Positions 1-8,587 of a DNA stretch of 64,000 nucleotides are shown one piece after another; positions within the stretch are counted from its first letter, which is position 1, and every line of letters starts with the position of its first letter. Where the stretch lies: the IMG/VR virus record IMGVR_UViG_3300030098_004539, positions 18,619 to 82,618 of that record, one strand, 5' to 3'. The notes beneath the pieces were generated by a model. The model worked only from the letters and a program-made list of their open reading frames with translations. It was not told where the DNA came from and ran no database searches. Position numbers and translations under genes: made by a program. This DNA comes from a virus.

Positions 1-1
1 A

Positions 2-3000
2 AGCACTAACGTCGGTAGTGACTCTGACGGTTCTAGTGCAAGCGGCTCTGTCCACGGTAAGCTTAAAGACGTTAAGTCGGCAATCTCCAGCATGACTGTT
101 CCTACTGCTGCTCAAAATGCTGACGCAGTTTGGGACGAAGCCATCAGTGGACATACCGGATCAGGATCTACTGGTGCGGCTCTCGGAGACATACTTGCTG
201 ATACCGCAGCTATGCAACCCATTATTGCTGCTCTCCCCGACAGTGGTGCTCTTACTAGCCTAGCTACTGCAACAGCACTTGCTACCGTTGATAGCAATGT
301 CGATGATATCGAAGCTGCGATCGGTGCTCTTGGAGATGCGGCCTCTGCTGACTACGCTACCACCCGTACTGCAATGGCTATGATCCGAAAGCTCGGTGCT
401 GATATCGCTACAGCAGATGCTGTAGTTGATGGCATTCAATCCGACCTTTCTAACGGTACTGACGGTCTCGGAGCCCTCAAGACTCTGATCGACACTGTGG
501 ATACCGTTGTAGATGGCATCCAAACTGACCTCTCTAACGGTACTGACGGTCTCGGAGCCCTTAAGACTCTGATCGATACTGTAGATACGGTAGCAGACGC
601 TATTCTAGTAGATACCGGAACTACACTACCTGCTACCCTCGGTAGTCCAGCCGGTGCCAGCATGTCAGCCGATATTGCTGCTATCAAATCTGATACCGCT
701 GCTGCGGTAGCAGACCTGGCTAATGGTACTGATGGTCTTAGTGCTCTTAAAGCGCTGATTGATATTGTTGATGGTAACGTTGACGATATTGAGGCCGCAG
801 TTGGTGCGCTTGGTGATGCAGCTTCTGCTGACTACGGTACTAGTCGTACTGCAATGGCTATGCTCCGCAAACTCGGTGCTGATGTCGCTGTTGTCGATGG
901 TGTAGCAGATGCTATCTTGGTCGATACCGGTACTACGTTGCCGGCTACTCTCGGTAGCCCTGCTGGCGCTAGTATGTCGGCTGATATTGCAGCCATTAAA
1001 TCTGATACCGCTGCTGCGGTAGCAGACCTGGCTAACGGTACTGATGGTCTTGGAGCACTCAAGACTCTGATTGATACCGTAGACACGGTCGTAGATGGTA
1101 TCCAAACTGATCTTTCCAACGGTACTGACGGATTAGGCGCTCTTAAAACGCTTATCGATACTGTAGATACTGTGGCAGATGCCATCTTGGTTGACACAGG
1201 TACTACGTTGCCTGCAACTCTCGGTAGCCCTGCGGGTGCCAGCATGTCTGCGGACATTGCGGCTATTAAGGTCGATACTGCTGCTGCGGTAGCAGACCTG
1301 GCTAACGGTACTGACGGTCTTGGTGCTCTTAAGACGTTAATCGACAATGTTCAGACTGCTGTTAACGCTGTTCAGAACAACACTCGATTTGTTGCTGCGG
1401 TTCCTGGAAAACTTAACCGCCCTGCGTCGGGTTCGGAAGCTGTAGCAATTGCATGCTACCTTTACGACGAAGCCGGTAACATGGAAGATCCAGACAGTAA
1501 TGAACTGTTTGTTAAGATCTCCCAGATGGACGGGACAGCACTTGCAGGACGTTACTTTAGTGACTCTGGACTTTCGTCGGCTATTTCGGCTTCCGGTTCC
1601 GGTACTTTTAGTGGGTACTACCCGCTTACTAGGGTTTCCGCAGGTAAGTATGCATTCTTCTACAAGAATGATACGGGCCACGACGAGGAAAACCTTGGTG
1701 TTGAGTTTGGTTGGGTAGAAGGATCGACGGCCCGCTACCAGGGTCGTGCAATGCAGATTAGTGATGCTGCCGACCTTGATACCATCAAGTCTACAGTAGA
1801 CGGTATCCAAACTGACCTCTCCAACGGTACTGATGGTCTTGGCGCTCTCAAGACTCTGATTGATACCGTAGATACGGTAGCAGATGCTATCTTGGTCGAT
1901 ACCGGAACTACACTACCGGCTACTCTCGGTAGCCCTGCTGGCGCTAGTATATCGGCTGACATCGCAGCTATCAAATCTGATACTGCGGCTGCGGTAGCTG
2001 ATTTAGCTAACGGTACTGACGGATTAGGCGCTCTTAAAACGCTTATTGACACGGTCGATACTGTAGTTGACGGTATTCAAACCGACCTCTCTAACGGTAC
2101 CGATGGTCTTGGAGCACTCAAGACGCTTATCGATACTGTAGATACGGTAGCGGATGCCATCTTGGTTGATACCGGTACTACGTTGCCGGCAACTCTTGGT
2201 AGCCCTGCTGGCGCTAGTATGTCAGCCGATATTGCAGCTATCAAATCCGACACTGCTGCGGCGGTTGCGGACTTAGCTAACGGTACTGATGGTCTTAGCG
2301 CTCTTAAGGCTTTAATTGATGTTGTTGACGGAAATGTCGATGATATCGAAGCTGCAATCGGTGCTCTTGGAGATGCTGCTTCTGCTGACTATGCTACCAC
2401 CCGCACTGCAATGGCTATGCTCCGAAAACTCGGCGCTGATGTTGCTGTTGTTGACAGTGTGGCAGATGCTGTCTTGGTCGATACTGGAACTACACTACCT
2501 GCAACTCTCGGTAGTCCAGCCGGTGCCAGCATGTCTGCGGACATTGCAGCCATTAAATCTGATACCGCAGCAGCAGTAGCTGATTTAGCTAACGGTACTG
2601 ATGGTCTCGGAGCCCTCAAGACTCTGATTGATACCGTAGATACTGTTGTAGACGGTATTCAGACTGATTTGTCTAACGGTACTGACGGCCTTGGTGCTCT
2701 TAAGACTCTGATTGATACTGCGGACGCTGCAATTGATGCTGTTGGTGTAGACCTCGGCAACTTTAGCGGTGGAACCAACCTTCAATCTGCTCTGGCAGTA
2801 ATTGGTAGTGGCTTTGATGACCGAAACGTCAGCATGGCTGTTTCCTCGTTGGTCGGTGACAAGCACCTGTTTAAGGTTGCAAGCAATAGCTTCTCCGGTG
2901 GTGCTGGAACGTTTGTTCTGACTCGAATCGGAGCAGGGTACCCCTCACCAAGTGCGTCGGATGATGTATACATCGGCGGAGCTTTCCGAGTTCTTGCAGG

Positions 3001-3736
3001 CGGTGTTGTTGGTCGCGATGTTGCGGTTACTGACTACACGGGCAGTAGTGGCTCTGTAGCTTACGCAGGTGCTACGCTGACAGATGACGATGTCGTTGTC
3101 TTCATGCCGCAGTTTTCTAATGTCGGTCAATCTGATGATGCAGCAGCGTCGAGTGCGTCTGATGCAGGTAAGAGTGTTTTTGCTCGACTCCGCTACATTG
3201 CAGAACTGGTTTCTACTCAGAAGGCTATTCAGCGCGGTACGTTTAAGAAGTACCTTAAGCGTTCGACTGCTGGTGTTCTTAGCAACGATCCTACGGACGG
3301 TGCTGAGTCGGCATCTAGCACTTCTACGGCGGCTGCATACGAAGCTCTTGATGTTGTTACGATTTCCTTTGACGAGGGGTCGGACGCTTCTATCGAAGAT
3401 GTCTTCGCAGTCTTCAAGTGGAAGCACCAGGGCACCAATGGTGGTGGCGGTGGTAGTATTACTACTCGCTGGTACGTCTCTGGACTATCCAGTGCTCCTA
3501 GTGCAGGAGACGCGATTAGTGGTGTAAGTGACGCTGTTGCAGTGTCGGGTGAGTTCGCAGGAACTACGACGGCGGCTACAAGCAGTGTTAGTGGTTTGTT
3601 GAACAACAACGCTCTTAGCGCGTTTTCAAATGGTAAGATCCACCTCATCCTTGCAGGAAAAGCCGGTACTGCCGGAGATACCTGCACTGGGTGGATTTAC
3701 AACTCCTCCAGCGTAGAGGTTACTTACGAAGTATAA
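2..3736 (+). CDS. Repetitive phage structural (fibre/tail) protein, N-terminus cut by window edge
   Basis: The reading frame is open from base 2 without a stop. The first ATG (92) has no ribosome binding site and lies inside repetitive sequence, so the gene starts upstream of the window. The visible part has two arrays of near-identical modules (12 copies of [A/S]NGTDGL[G/S]ALK and six of VDTGTTLPATLGSPAGAS) on either side of a non-repetitive domain at about residues 430-557 counted from base 92. A unique, Gly/Ser-rich C-terminal domain starts near residue 890. The motif VWDEAISGHT near the left edge and the VDTGTTLPA repeats are known from tail-associated proteins of tailed phages. The periodic, Leu/Ile/Val-spaced repeats suggest a fibrous, probably trimeric shaft; that is inference. 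The gene ends just before a strong terminator. Confidence 0.75.
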   Translation, partial: STNVGSDSDGSSASGSVHGKLKDVKSAISSMTVPTAAQNADAVWDEAISGHTGSGSTGAALGDILADTAAMQPIIAALPDSGALTSLATATALATVDSNVDDIEAAIGALGDAASADYATTRTAMAMIRKLGADIATADAVVDGIQSDLSNGTDGLGALKTLIDTVDTVVDGIQTDLSNGTDGLGALKTLIDTVDTVADAILVDTGTTLPATLGSPAGASMSADIAAIKSDTAAAVADLANGTDGLSALKALIDIVDGNVDDIEAAVGALGDAASADYGTSRTAMAMLRKLGADVAVVDGVADAILVDTGTTLPATLGSPAGASMSADIAAIKSDTAAAVADLANGTDGLGALKTLIDTVDTVVDGIQTDLSNGTDGLGALKTLIDTVDTVADAILVDTGTTLPATLGSPAGASMSADIAAIKVDTAAAVADLANGTDGLGALKTLIDNVQTAVNAVQNNTRFVAAVPGKLNRPASGSEAVAIACYLYDEAGNMEDPDSNELFVKISQMDGTALAGRYFSDSGLSSAISASGSGTFSGYYPLTRVSAGKYAFFYKNDTGHDEENLGVEFGWVEGSTARYQGRAMQISDAADLDTIKSTVDGIQTDLSNGTDGLGALKTLIDTVDTVADAILVDTGTTLPATLGSPAGASISADIAAIKSDTAAAVADLANGTDGLGALKTLIDTVDTVVDGIQTDLSNGTDGLGALKTLIDTVDTVADAILVDTGTTLPATLGSPAGASMSADIAAIKSDTAAAVADLANGTDGLSALKALIDVVDGNVDDIEAAIGALGDAASADYATTRTAMAMLRKLGADVAVVDSVADAVLVDTGTTLPATLGSPAGASMSADIAAIKSDTAAAVADLANGTDGLGALKTLIDTVDTVVDGIQTDLSNGTDGLGALKTLIDTADAAIDAVGVDLGNFSGGTNLQSALAVIGSGFDDRNVSMAVSSLVGDKHLFKVASNSFSGGAGTFVLTRIGAGYPSPSASDDVYIGGAFRVLAGGVVGRDVAVTDYTGSSGSVAYAGATLTDDDVVVFMPQFSNVGQSDDAAASSASDAGKSVFARLRYIAELVSTQKAIQRGTFKKYLKRSTAGVLSNDPTDGAESASSTSTAAAYEALDVVTISFDEGSDASIEDVFAVFKWKHQGTNGGGGGSITTRWYVSGLSSAPSAGDAISGVSDAVAVSGEFAGTTTAATSSVSGLLNNNALSAFSNGKIHLILAGKAGTAGDTCTGWIYNSSSVEVTYEV
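292..1350 (+). repeat. First in-frame repeat array of the structural protein
   Basis: Modules of types VDDIEAA-IGALGDAASADY, VDGIQ-DLSNGTDGL and ADAILVDTGTTLPATLGS alternate here. Amino-acid copies are almost identical, but the DNA copies differ mostly at third codon positions. The duplications are therefore old, or diverged under strong protein-level constraint. Confidence 0.8.
1780..2735 (+). repeat. Second in-frame repeat array of the same protein
   Basis: The same module types as in the first array resume after the unique middle domain, in a similar order, including one VDDIEAAIGALGDAASADY copy near 2335. The layout suggests that a whole array was duplicated around, or split by, the middle domain. 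Confidence 0.8.
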
Positions 3737-3762
3737 TACTTCTACGTAAGTAGTGAACTAAG

Positions 3763-3804
3763 CCCCCACTCCTAGAATTTCTAAGGGTGGGGGTTTTTTC
3801 TTTT
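3763..3804 (+). terminator. Rho-independent terminator after the repeat protein gene
   Basis: CCCCCAC (3763-3769) pairs with GTGGGGG (3787-3793), with weaker pairs inside, followed directly by a T-rich tract (3794-3804). It lies 26 bp after the stop codon. The 119 bp that follow up to the next start hold no coding sequence or convincing promoter that I can identify. Confidence 0.9.
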
Positions 3805-3923
3805 ATAGCGAATAGTTAATCTGGTGTAGAGTGTTGGTGAAAATAAGCCTTCTTTTTTAAGAATGTGCTCTCGTGTAAAGGGTCCGATTTTTATGAGACT
3901 CGTTGGAATAAGGAAAATTAGGA

Positions 3924-4322
3924 ATGTTAAACACTGTAAAACCAGTACACATCAACTTGAGCCTAGACTCCACAGCGGGTGCTGGAGACACTTCAGGTAT
4001 TTATACCTACGAAACTGTTCCTGATACTACAGTGGCCCTTAAAGTAACCGTACCGGGGATGGGAGCGGGACCAAATCCTTCTGTAGGATCTAAATCTACG
4101 TGGCGAAAAGCTACTTGGATTTGGCTTCGTAATATGGACGTAGCTCACGATATTGCGATTAGTTTTGATAACGGTAACAATTTTGTCACTATTCAAAACG
4201 CAATTGCTGCTTCAAATAGTTATGATACGTTTTCTGCGAGCTTAATGTTTAGGCATTTTTATGTAAAAGCTCTTACAGGTACCGCACTTGTTCAATGCAT
4301 CGTTGGTATTAATCAGAGCTAG
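3924..4322 (+). CDS. Small structural protein of unknown role
   Basis: A 132-residue protein rich in Ser/Thr/Val/Ala, with alternating hydrophobic stretches typical of a beta-sandwich. It has no signal peptide, membrane segment or catalytic motif. An AAGGAAAATTAGG sequence precedes the ATG. It is the first gene after the terminator and probably opens the neck/tail transcription unit. The size and fold impression would suit a head-decoration or neck protein, but I recognise no family. Confidence 0.6.
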   Translation: MLNTVKPVHINLSLDSTAGAGDTSGIYTYETVPDTTVALKVTVPGMGAGPNPSVGSKSTWRKATWIWLRNMDVAHDIAISFDNGNNFVTIQNAIAASNSYDTFSASLMFRHFYVKALTGTALVQCIVGINQS

Positions 4323-4338
4323 CTAAGGGGTAGGGGCT

Positions 4339-4695
4339 GTGAGTGATGAAGATTCAAACGATCCTCCGAGTGACACTATGATGAGTAAGATTCAAACATA
4401 CTGGCCAATTTTTGTAGCTGTTGTAGTAGCTGTGGTGTGGGTAACTTCGACTGTTGTGTCGGCGTCTCTTTCTGTAGCTAGTGTCAAATCGGATGTAGAG
4501 ATCAACCGACGAGACATTGCAAAAGGTGACGAGAAAGTTGAGAACCACCAAAAAACAGTACGTAAAGTTAACAATCGGTTAATTACTGTAGAAACAGACA
4601 TTAAACATATTCGGGTACAGCAGAAGCAGAACCACGAAGACATTAAGTCTGAGCTAAGGATTCTCCGACAAGACATTAAAAAAATGTCTAACTAG
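4339..4695 (+). CDS. Membrane-anchored coiled-coil protein
   Basis: 118 residues with a GTG start (an ATG at 4378 is the alternative). A short acidic N-terminus is followed by one hydrophobic segment (about residues 21-45, rich in Val/Ala), then a long charged heptad-like region to the C-terminus. Predicted topology is N-in with the coiled coil outside the cytoplasm. This resembles i-spanins or XhlA-type phage membrane proteins, but it sits among structural genes, far from the other lysis genes, so the role is open. Confidence 0.6.
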   Translation: MSDEDSNDPPSDTMMSKIQTYWPIFVAVVVAVVWVTSTVVSASLSVASVKSDVEINRRDIAKGDEKVENHQKTVRKVNNRLITVETDIKHIRVQQKQNHEDIKSELRILRQDIKKMSN

Positions 4696-4704
4696 GAGGA
4701 TCTA

Positions 4705-5589
4705 ATGGCAGTTACACCACAAGTATTTACTACAATTCAGATTCCGGTAAACCAGTGGCGCTGGCTTCCGGTTACTTGTGTAAGCGATGCTGGCGTTGCT
4801 CAAATCGATATAGTTTCAAGTGCTGCCAAAGTGTCGTTTATTCGATACGGAGAAATTTCTCCTACGGTATACAATAATGCCGCAGGTTTTGAGAACGATA
4901 ATTCTGTAATAGTAGCGGCTACGACGTTACCTATTGGTACGACAACAATTAAGCTATTAGACACAAGCAAGTTTCCTCCAGACAATGGTTATATTCACTT
5001 AGATCCTGGTAACGCCAACGACGAGAAACTTCAATACTCGTACAATAACGTATCTACAGGGGAACTAACTATTTCCCCTACGACTAAAGTTCACGCTCCA
5101 GGAGAGATGGTAGGGCGTGTTGATTGGGTACAAGTTGATAAAGTTAACGCCCCCGGAAGTTACTTATTATTACTCCCTCCGACTATTCTTAATAAGGTTG
5201 ATCTGTTTACGTATATCGTAACAAATATTGGCGGTGGTAACGCATTTCAGCCGTATTACAATACGATTGATATCATAGGGAGCCTTGATCCGGTTTCGAT
5301 GACGACCCCGTCGTTAGCTACTTGTAAGCTATACGGGTTTGTTGTTGACTTAACAGGTTCTCCGATAGCTAACACGGGAGTTTCTGTAAAATTGTTAGCT
5401 GTTCCTTCTACTATGAGTAACGCTGGATTGTACGACAATATTGTGTCTGCTAAAACAGATGCTAATGGTTACTTTGAGATAAGCGTCCTTCAACAGGCCA
5501 CGGTAGATATTGTGATTGCAGATATTGGTTATCGTCGCACAGTTACGGTTCCCAGTACTACGTTAGCTAAACTGTTCGAGCTTTCATAA
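4705..5589 (+). CDS. Structural protein with C-terminal carboxypeptidase-regulatory-like (Ig-type) domain
   Basis: 294 residues, preceded by a perfect AGGAGG ribosome binding site that overlaps the previous stop codon. The last 90 or so residues read CKLYGFVVDLTGSPIANTGV, then KTDANGYFEI, then a beta strand ending GYRRTVTVP. This is the usual outline of a carboxypeptidase regulatory-like / transthyretin-type beta-sandwich, common as an accessory domain on phage virion proteins. The N-terminal 200 residues are beta-rich and unrecognised. The stop overlaps the next start (TAATG), indicating coupled translation. A virion surface or neck role is likely by context. Confidence 0.6.
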   Translation: MAVTPQVFTTIQIPVNQWRWLPVTCVSDAGVAQIDIVSSAAKVSFIRYGEISPTVYNNAAGFENDNSVIVAATTLPIGTTTIKLLDTSKFPPDNGYIHLDPGNANDEKLQYSYNNVSTGELTISPTTKVHAPGEMVGRVDWVQVDKVNAPGSYLLLLPPTILNKVDLFTYIVTNIGGGNAFQPYYNTIDIIGSLDPVSMTTPSLATCKLYGFVVDLTGSPIANTGVSVKLLAVPSTMSNAGLYDNIVSAKTDANGYFEISVLQQATVDIVIADIGYRRTVTVPSTTLAKLFELS

Positions 5590-7067
5590 TGGCGATTACT
5601 TCGGTCACATCTATTGCTGTAAACCATGACGAGTACAGCAGGTTTGAGCAAGACAGGGCGGTGATCGAAGCTGTCGTATTTGTAAGTGGTACAGTTAGTG
5701 CGACTGCTTCAGAAAACACGTTAACTTTTGAAATTCGTAAGGCTCGAAGAAACAGGGACGTAGTTGTTTATACCTTAGATGTAAACGCTGCTACGTATTT
5801 TGGTTTAGGGGCTGCCGCTAATTTTGACGCCAACGCTCCTTTGTACGTTAATTTAGATACTCGTCTAGCGGTATCGTCTCCTTCACTAATCAGCCTTATT
5901 CGTCGCGGTGAGTATTTTGTTAAAGTTTACCGAAGTGACGACACTTCTCCTTTTACTGCTGCTACTACCAAGGATTCTTCTGACTTTTGGATTAACCCAG
6001 TAACTGTACACCGTATGAAGAAGGATTGGTGTTTTGGGATTGATTTCCAGTCTTCAGATCTTAGAAACTGGCGGTTTGATCCTCGTCAGATTACTGGCGT
6101 ATCGATTCAAGAGGTTAGCAGAAACCACAAACTATCTTTTTTTCCTCTTAATTACACAGTAGACCCTGCCGGTAATAAGTTCCTTTCTTGGAGTGACGGT
6201 AGCCTTATTCCGATAAGTACTGCGTATAGCGAGTACATGTTACCTTCGGGTGGCCCGAGTTCGGAATACATCGTAGTAAAGGTAGACCATAATAGGCTGC
6301 CTACTTCTACTAAGCAGGAAGAGTTATTTATTGAAGAGATGACTCTTTCAGACACCACTATCCGAAGGTATTTAAGTGATTCAATTGATCACATAGAGAA
6401 CACTTTAGTTCAGGTGTACATTGAGCCTACGTCTATTGTTACGGATGTAGACCCGTCCGAGCTTACATACAGTGGCAGTGGTGGTGCACTGGTCATTAAC
6501 AGTGACTACGATTTTATTAAATCTCCTATTTCGTTCTTCCCTCGAAGGCCTGGACAATGGATTGATATCCAGTTTCCTTTTCCTAGTCTTCTTTCTGTAG
6601 ATCAACTTTACGGAGCGGTAGCTAATACCCGCGTAGTCCACATCAATCCAGAGTGGATTGAGGTCTCAGAAAAGTCTGGGTACACACAGTTAGTACCCTT
6701 CAACACCGAACTAGCTTTTGATTTTATCGGACTTATTTGGGTTGAGGCGTTACGAAGCGCAACACCTATTCCTAATTTCTGGCACTACAATCTTATAGCA
6801 GGCCTTAGGGATTGTCCGGGAGATATCTTAGAGTTGATAGGGAAGCATGCTGCTATTCCTATCCTTACCGCAGCCGGTGCCGCGTTCCGAGGAGGATATT
6901 CTAGTCAGTCTATTTCTCGTGACGGTGTGTCAGAGAGTGTTTCTTACACCTCGTCTGCTATTTACGGCATTTATAGTGCTAGTATTGAAGATTATAGAAA
7001 CTGGATTCGCGAGCATTTACCGGCTATCAAGAATAGGTACCGTGGACCACAGATGATAGTGATGTAA
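5589..7067 (+). CDS. Structural protein, probable neck/connector region
   Basis: 492 residues, starting in a TAATG overlap and ending in another TAATG overlap with the next gene. The N-terminal 130 residues look like an Ig-type beta domain. The C-terminal 100 residues are mixed helix and Gly/Ser-rich, with a segment GGYSSQSISRDGVSESVSYT followed by a helix and RNRYRG-like basic end. I recall similar Ser-rich SISxDGxS segments in phage head-tail connector or neck proteins, but this is a weak resemblance. Its place just before the gp10-like and terminator-like genes fits a neck component. Confidence 0.5.
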   Translation: MAITSVTSIAVNHDEYSRFEQDRAVIEAVVFVSGTVSATASENTLTFEIRKARRNRDVVVYTLDVNAATYFGLGAAANFDANAPLYVNLDTRLAVSSPSLISLIRRGEYFVKVYRSDDTSPFTAATTKDSSDFWINPVTVHRMKKDWCFGIDFQSSDLRNWRFDPRQITGVSIQEVSRNHKLSFFPLNYTVDPAGNKFLSWSDGSLIPISTAYSEYMLPSGGPSSEYIVVKVDHNRLPTSTKQEELFIEEMTLSDTTIRRYLSDSIDHIENTLVQVYIEPTSIVTDVDPSELTYSGSGGALVINSDYDFIKSPISFFPRRPGQWIDIQFPFPSLLSVDQLYGAVANTRVVHINPEWIEVSEKSGYTQLVPFNTELAFDFIGLIWVEALRSATPIPNFWHYNLIAGLRDCPGDILELIGKHAAIPILTAAGAAFRGGYSSQSISRDGVSESVSYTSSAIYGIYSASIEDYRNWIREHLPAIKNRYRGPQMIVM

Positions 7068-7852
7068 TGTCAGACAAGAAGAAAAACATCGCCAGGAGAT
7101 TAAACCAGCAAACTGGTCTGGGGGTGACTTGGTCTGACAATTTTCGGATGCAAGACGGTCTCATTGCTAACCGAGGCCAAGTAGTAGTCCATGAAATTGG
7201 ACTTTCTTGTACTTGCCGGTCTGGAAACTGGGGGGAAGATGTTGTTGGGGGAAGTGGTAAGTTTTCGTGTAGCAATTGTGAAAACGGTATCCTCTATCGT
7301 AAACCTCTTCAGATTATGGGTCTTATTTCCAGTATTTCTTCAAATCGTCAGTTGATTGAAACTGGATTCATTAACCCAGGAGATTGCGTACTTTCCGTTT
7401 CTCCTAATTTGAAGAACCCGCCGTCTGACTTTGATAAGATTACGTTTACGTGGCCTGAGAATGTCGGTGACGGACAAGTTATTATTCGCGGAGAATCCAT
7501 AGACGCAATGCTTGGTTTGAAAGAGAACGAAGATTTTCTTCATTACCAAGGCGCAGAGGCTATTTACTGTGAAGACGAGAACGGTAAAGAGTATCATGAG
7601 AACGTGGATTTTTACTTTAAAGAGAAGAAAATAGTTTGGACTAACCCTCCGGCTTTAAGAACTCGATATACGATTAAGTATAAAGCGTATTTAGAGTGGT
7701 TAGTTTATGATTCTCCGATGTCCCGTCGCGACCAAGATCGAGATTTAGGTTTTAGAGTTGTCCTTCGTAAGAAGCACCTTGTGAATCTGAGAGATTCAGT
7801 GGACGATAGTCCTCTGGACAAAGCTCAGTTTAGGTCAAGAGTGAGGGCGTAG
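7067..7852 (+). CDS. Virion-associated protein with zinc-ribbon-like Cys cluster
   Basis: 261 residues. Near residues 47-67 the sequence has CTCRSGNW, followed after a Gly-rich loop by CSNC, which would form a four-Cys metal site. The C-terminal half is mixed alpha/beta with many charged residues and no known motif. It is translationally coupled to its neighbours on both sides. A head-tail adaptor role is possible by position, immediately upstream of the gp10-like gene, but the family is not recognised. Confidence 0.5.
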   Translation: MSDKKKNIARRLNQQTGLGVTWSDNFRMQDGLIANRGQVVVHEIGLSCTCRSGNWGEDVVGGSGKFSCSNCENGILYRKPLQIMGLISSISSNRQLIETGFINPGDCVLSVSPNLKNPPSDFDKITFTWPENVGDGQVIIRGESIDAMLGLKENEDFLHYQGAEAIYCEDENGKEYHENVDFYFKEKKIVWTNPPALRTRYTIKYKAYLEWLVYDSPMSRRDQDRDLGFRVVLRKKHLVNLRDSVDDSPLDKAQFRSRVRA

Positions 7853-8587
7853 ATGTCTACTAAAACTACAGATCTATTTACTAGGCGACAGGTTAAAGAT
7901 TACGCAGTCGTAGACTATAAAAAGTTTAAGGCTCAGACAGACGTTCGTATGTTGGCTCTGGCTGCGGCAGCTTTGGTTAAGTGGGTAGATCACGCTAAAG
8001 CTACTTTCAGCGCGTCTACCAGTGCTCGTTACTTAGAAGCGTTGTATTGGGAGCCTGATAATCCCGAACGGATTGTGCTAGGCATTAAACCCGGTACGTT
8101 TGGAGCCCTTTTAGAATATGGTCTTGGAGAAAGAGACCTTCGAAGTGTCTTTTTGAAAAAGGCCAAGATTTCTAAAGACGGGCACCTGTACCGGCGCATA
8201 CCTGTCGGTAAAATTCCACGTCCTGCTAGTACACAACCGTTTATTGCCAGCGTTGATGGAATTAGATCTGCTGTCAGTAAGATGGAACCACAAGTAGCTA
8301 AGTTCGTTATCCAAGGACAGATGTCTCGTTTTGGAAAAGCCAACGTGACGGCGCACAACACTCAACAAAGAGGCGCGTTCTTACCTACAGGGGAACAGCA
8401 GTTCAGGGTCATCTCGTCTAATAAGGACGTTAAACGACGAGAACGACTAGGCAAACCAAGTGACTCTTGGAAACATCCAGGCATTAGAGCAGCACTTATA
8501 GGAAATCAAGTTTCCTCGTGGATGGATCTCAATCGCGAGTCGTTTACACAAGACATGTTCCAAGGGGACGCAGGCATCACTTCATGA
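7853..8587 (+). CDS. HK97 gp10-like tail-completion / neck protein (candidate)
   Basis: 244 residues. The first half has a helix-rich N-terminus, then a beta segment with LLEYGLGERD, a basic stretch and a PRPASTQPFI segment. That outline matches the HK97 gp10-like (tail-completion) family: a central Y/EFG-type turn and a P-x-P-F near the end of the core. It directly precedes the tail-terminator candidate, as is usual. The stop overlaps the next start as ATGA. The C-terminal 90 residues are extra and basic. Moderate confidence, since the assignment rests on order plus faint motifs. Confidence 0.5.
   Translation: MSTKTTDLFTRRQVKDYAVVDYKKFKAQTDVRMLALAAAALVKWVDHAKATFSASTSARYLEALYWEPDNPERIVLGIKPGTFGALLEYGLGERDLRSVFLKKAKISKDGHLYRRIPVGKIPRPASTQPFIASVDGIRSAVSKMEPQVAKFVIQGQMSRFGKANVTAHNTQQRGAFLPTGEQQFRVISSNKDVKRRERLGKPSDSWKHPGIRAALIGNQVSSWMDLNRESFTQDMFQGDAGITS

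Noticed and set aside
112-3687. Long minus-strand ORFs opposite the repeat protein
   Set aside because: They mirror the repeats of the + strand gene codon by codon and have no ribosome binding sites; they are shadows of its biased composition.
1-3736. Diversity-generating retroelement or CRISPR-like repeat
   Set aside because: Repeats are in frame and coding, without spacers; no reverse transcriptase or template repeat is in the window.
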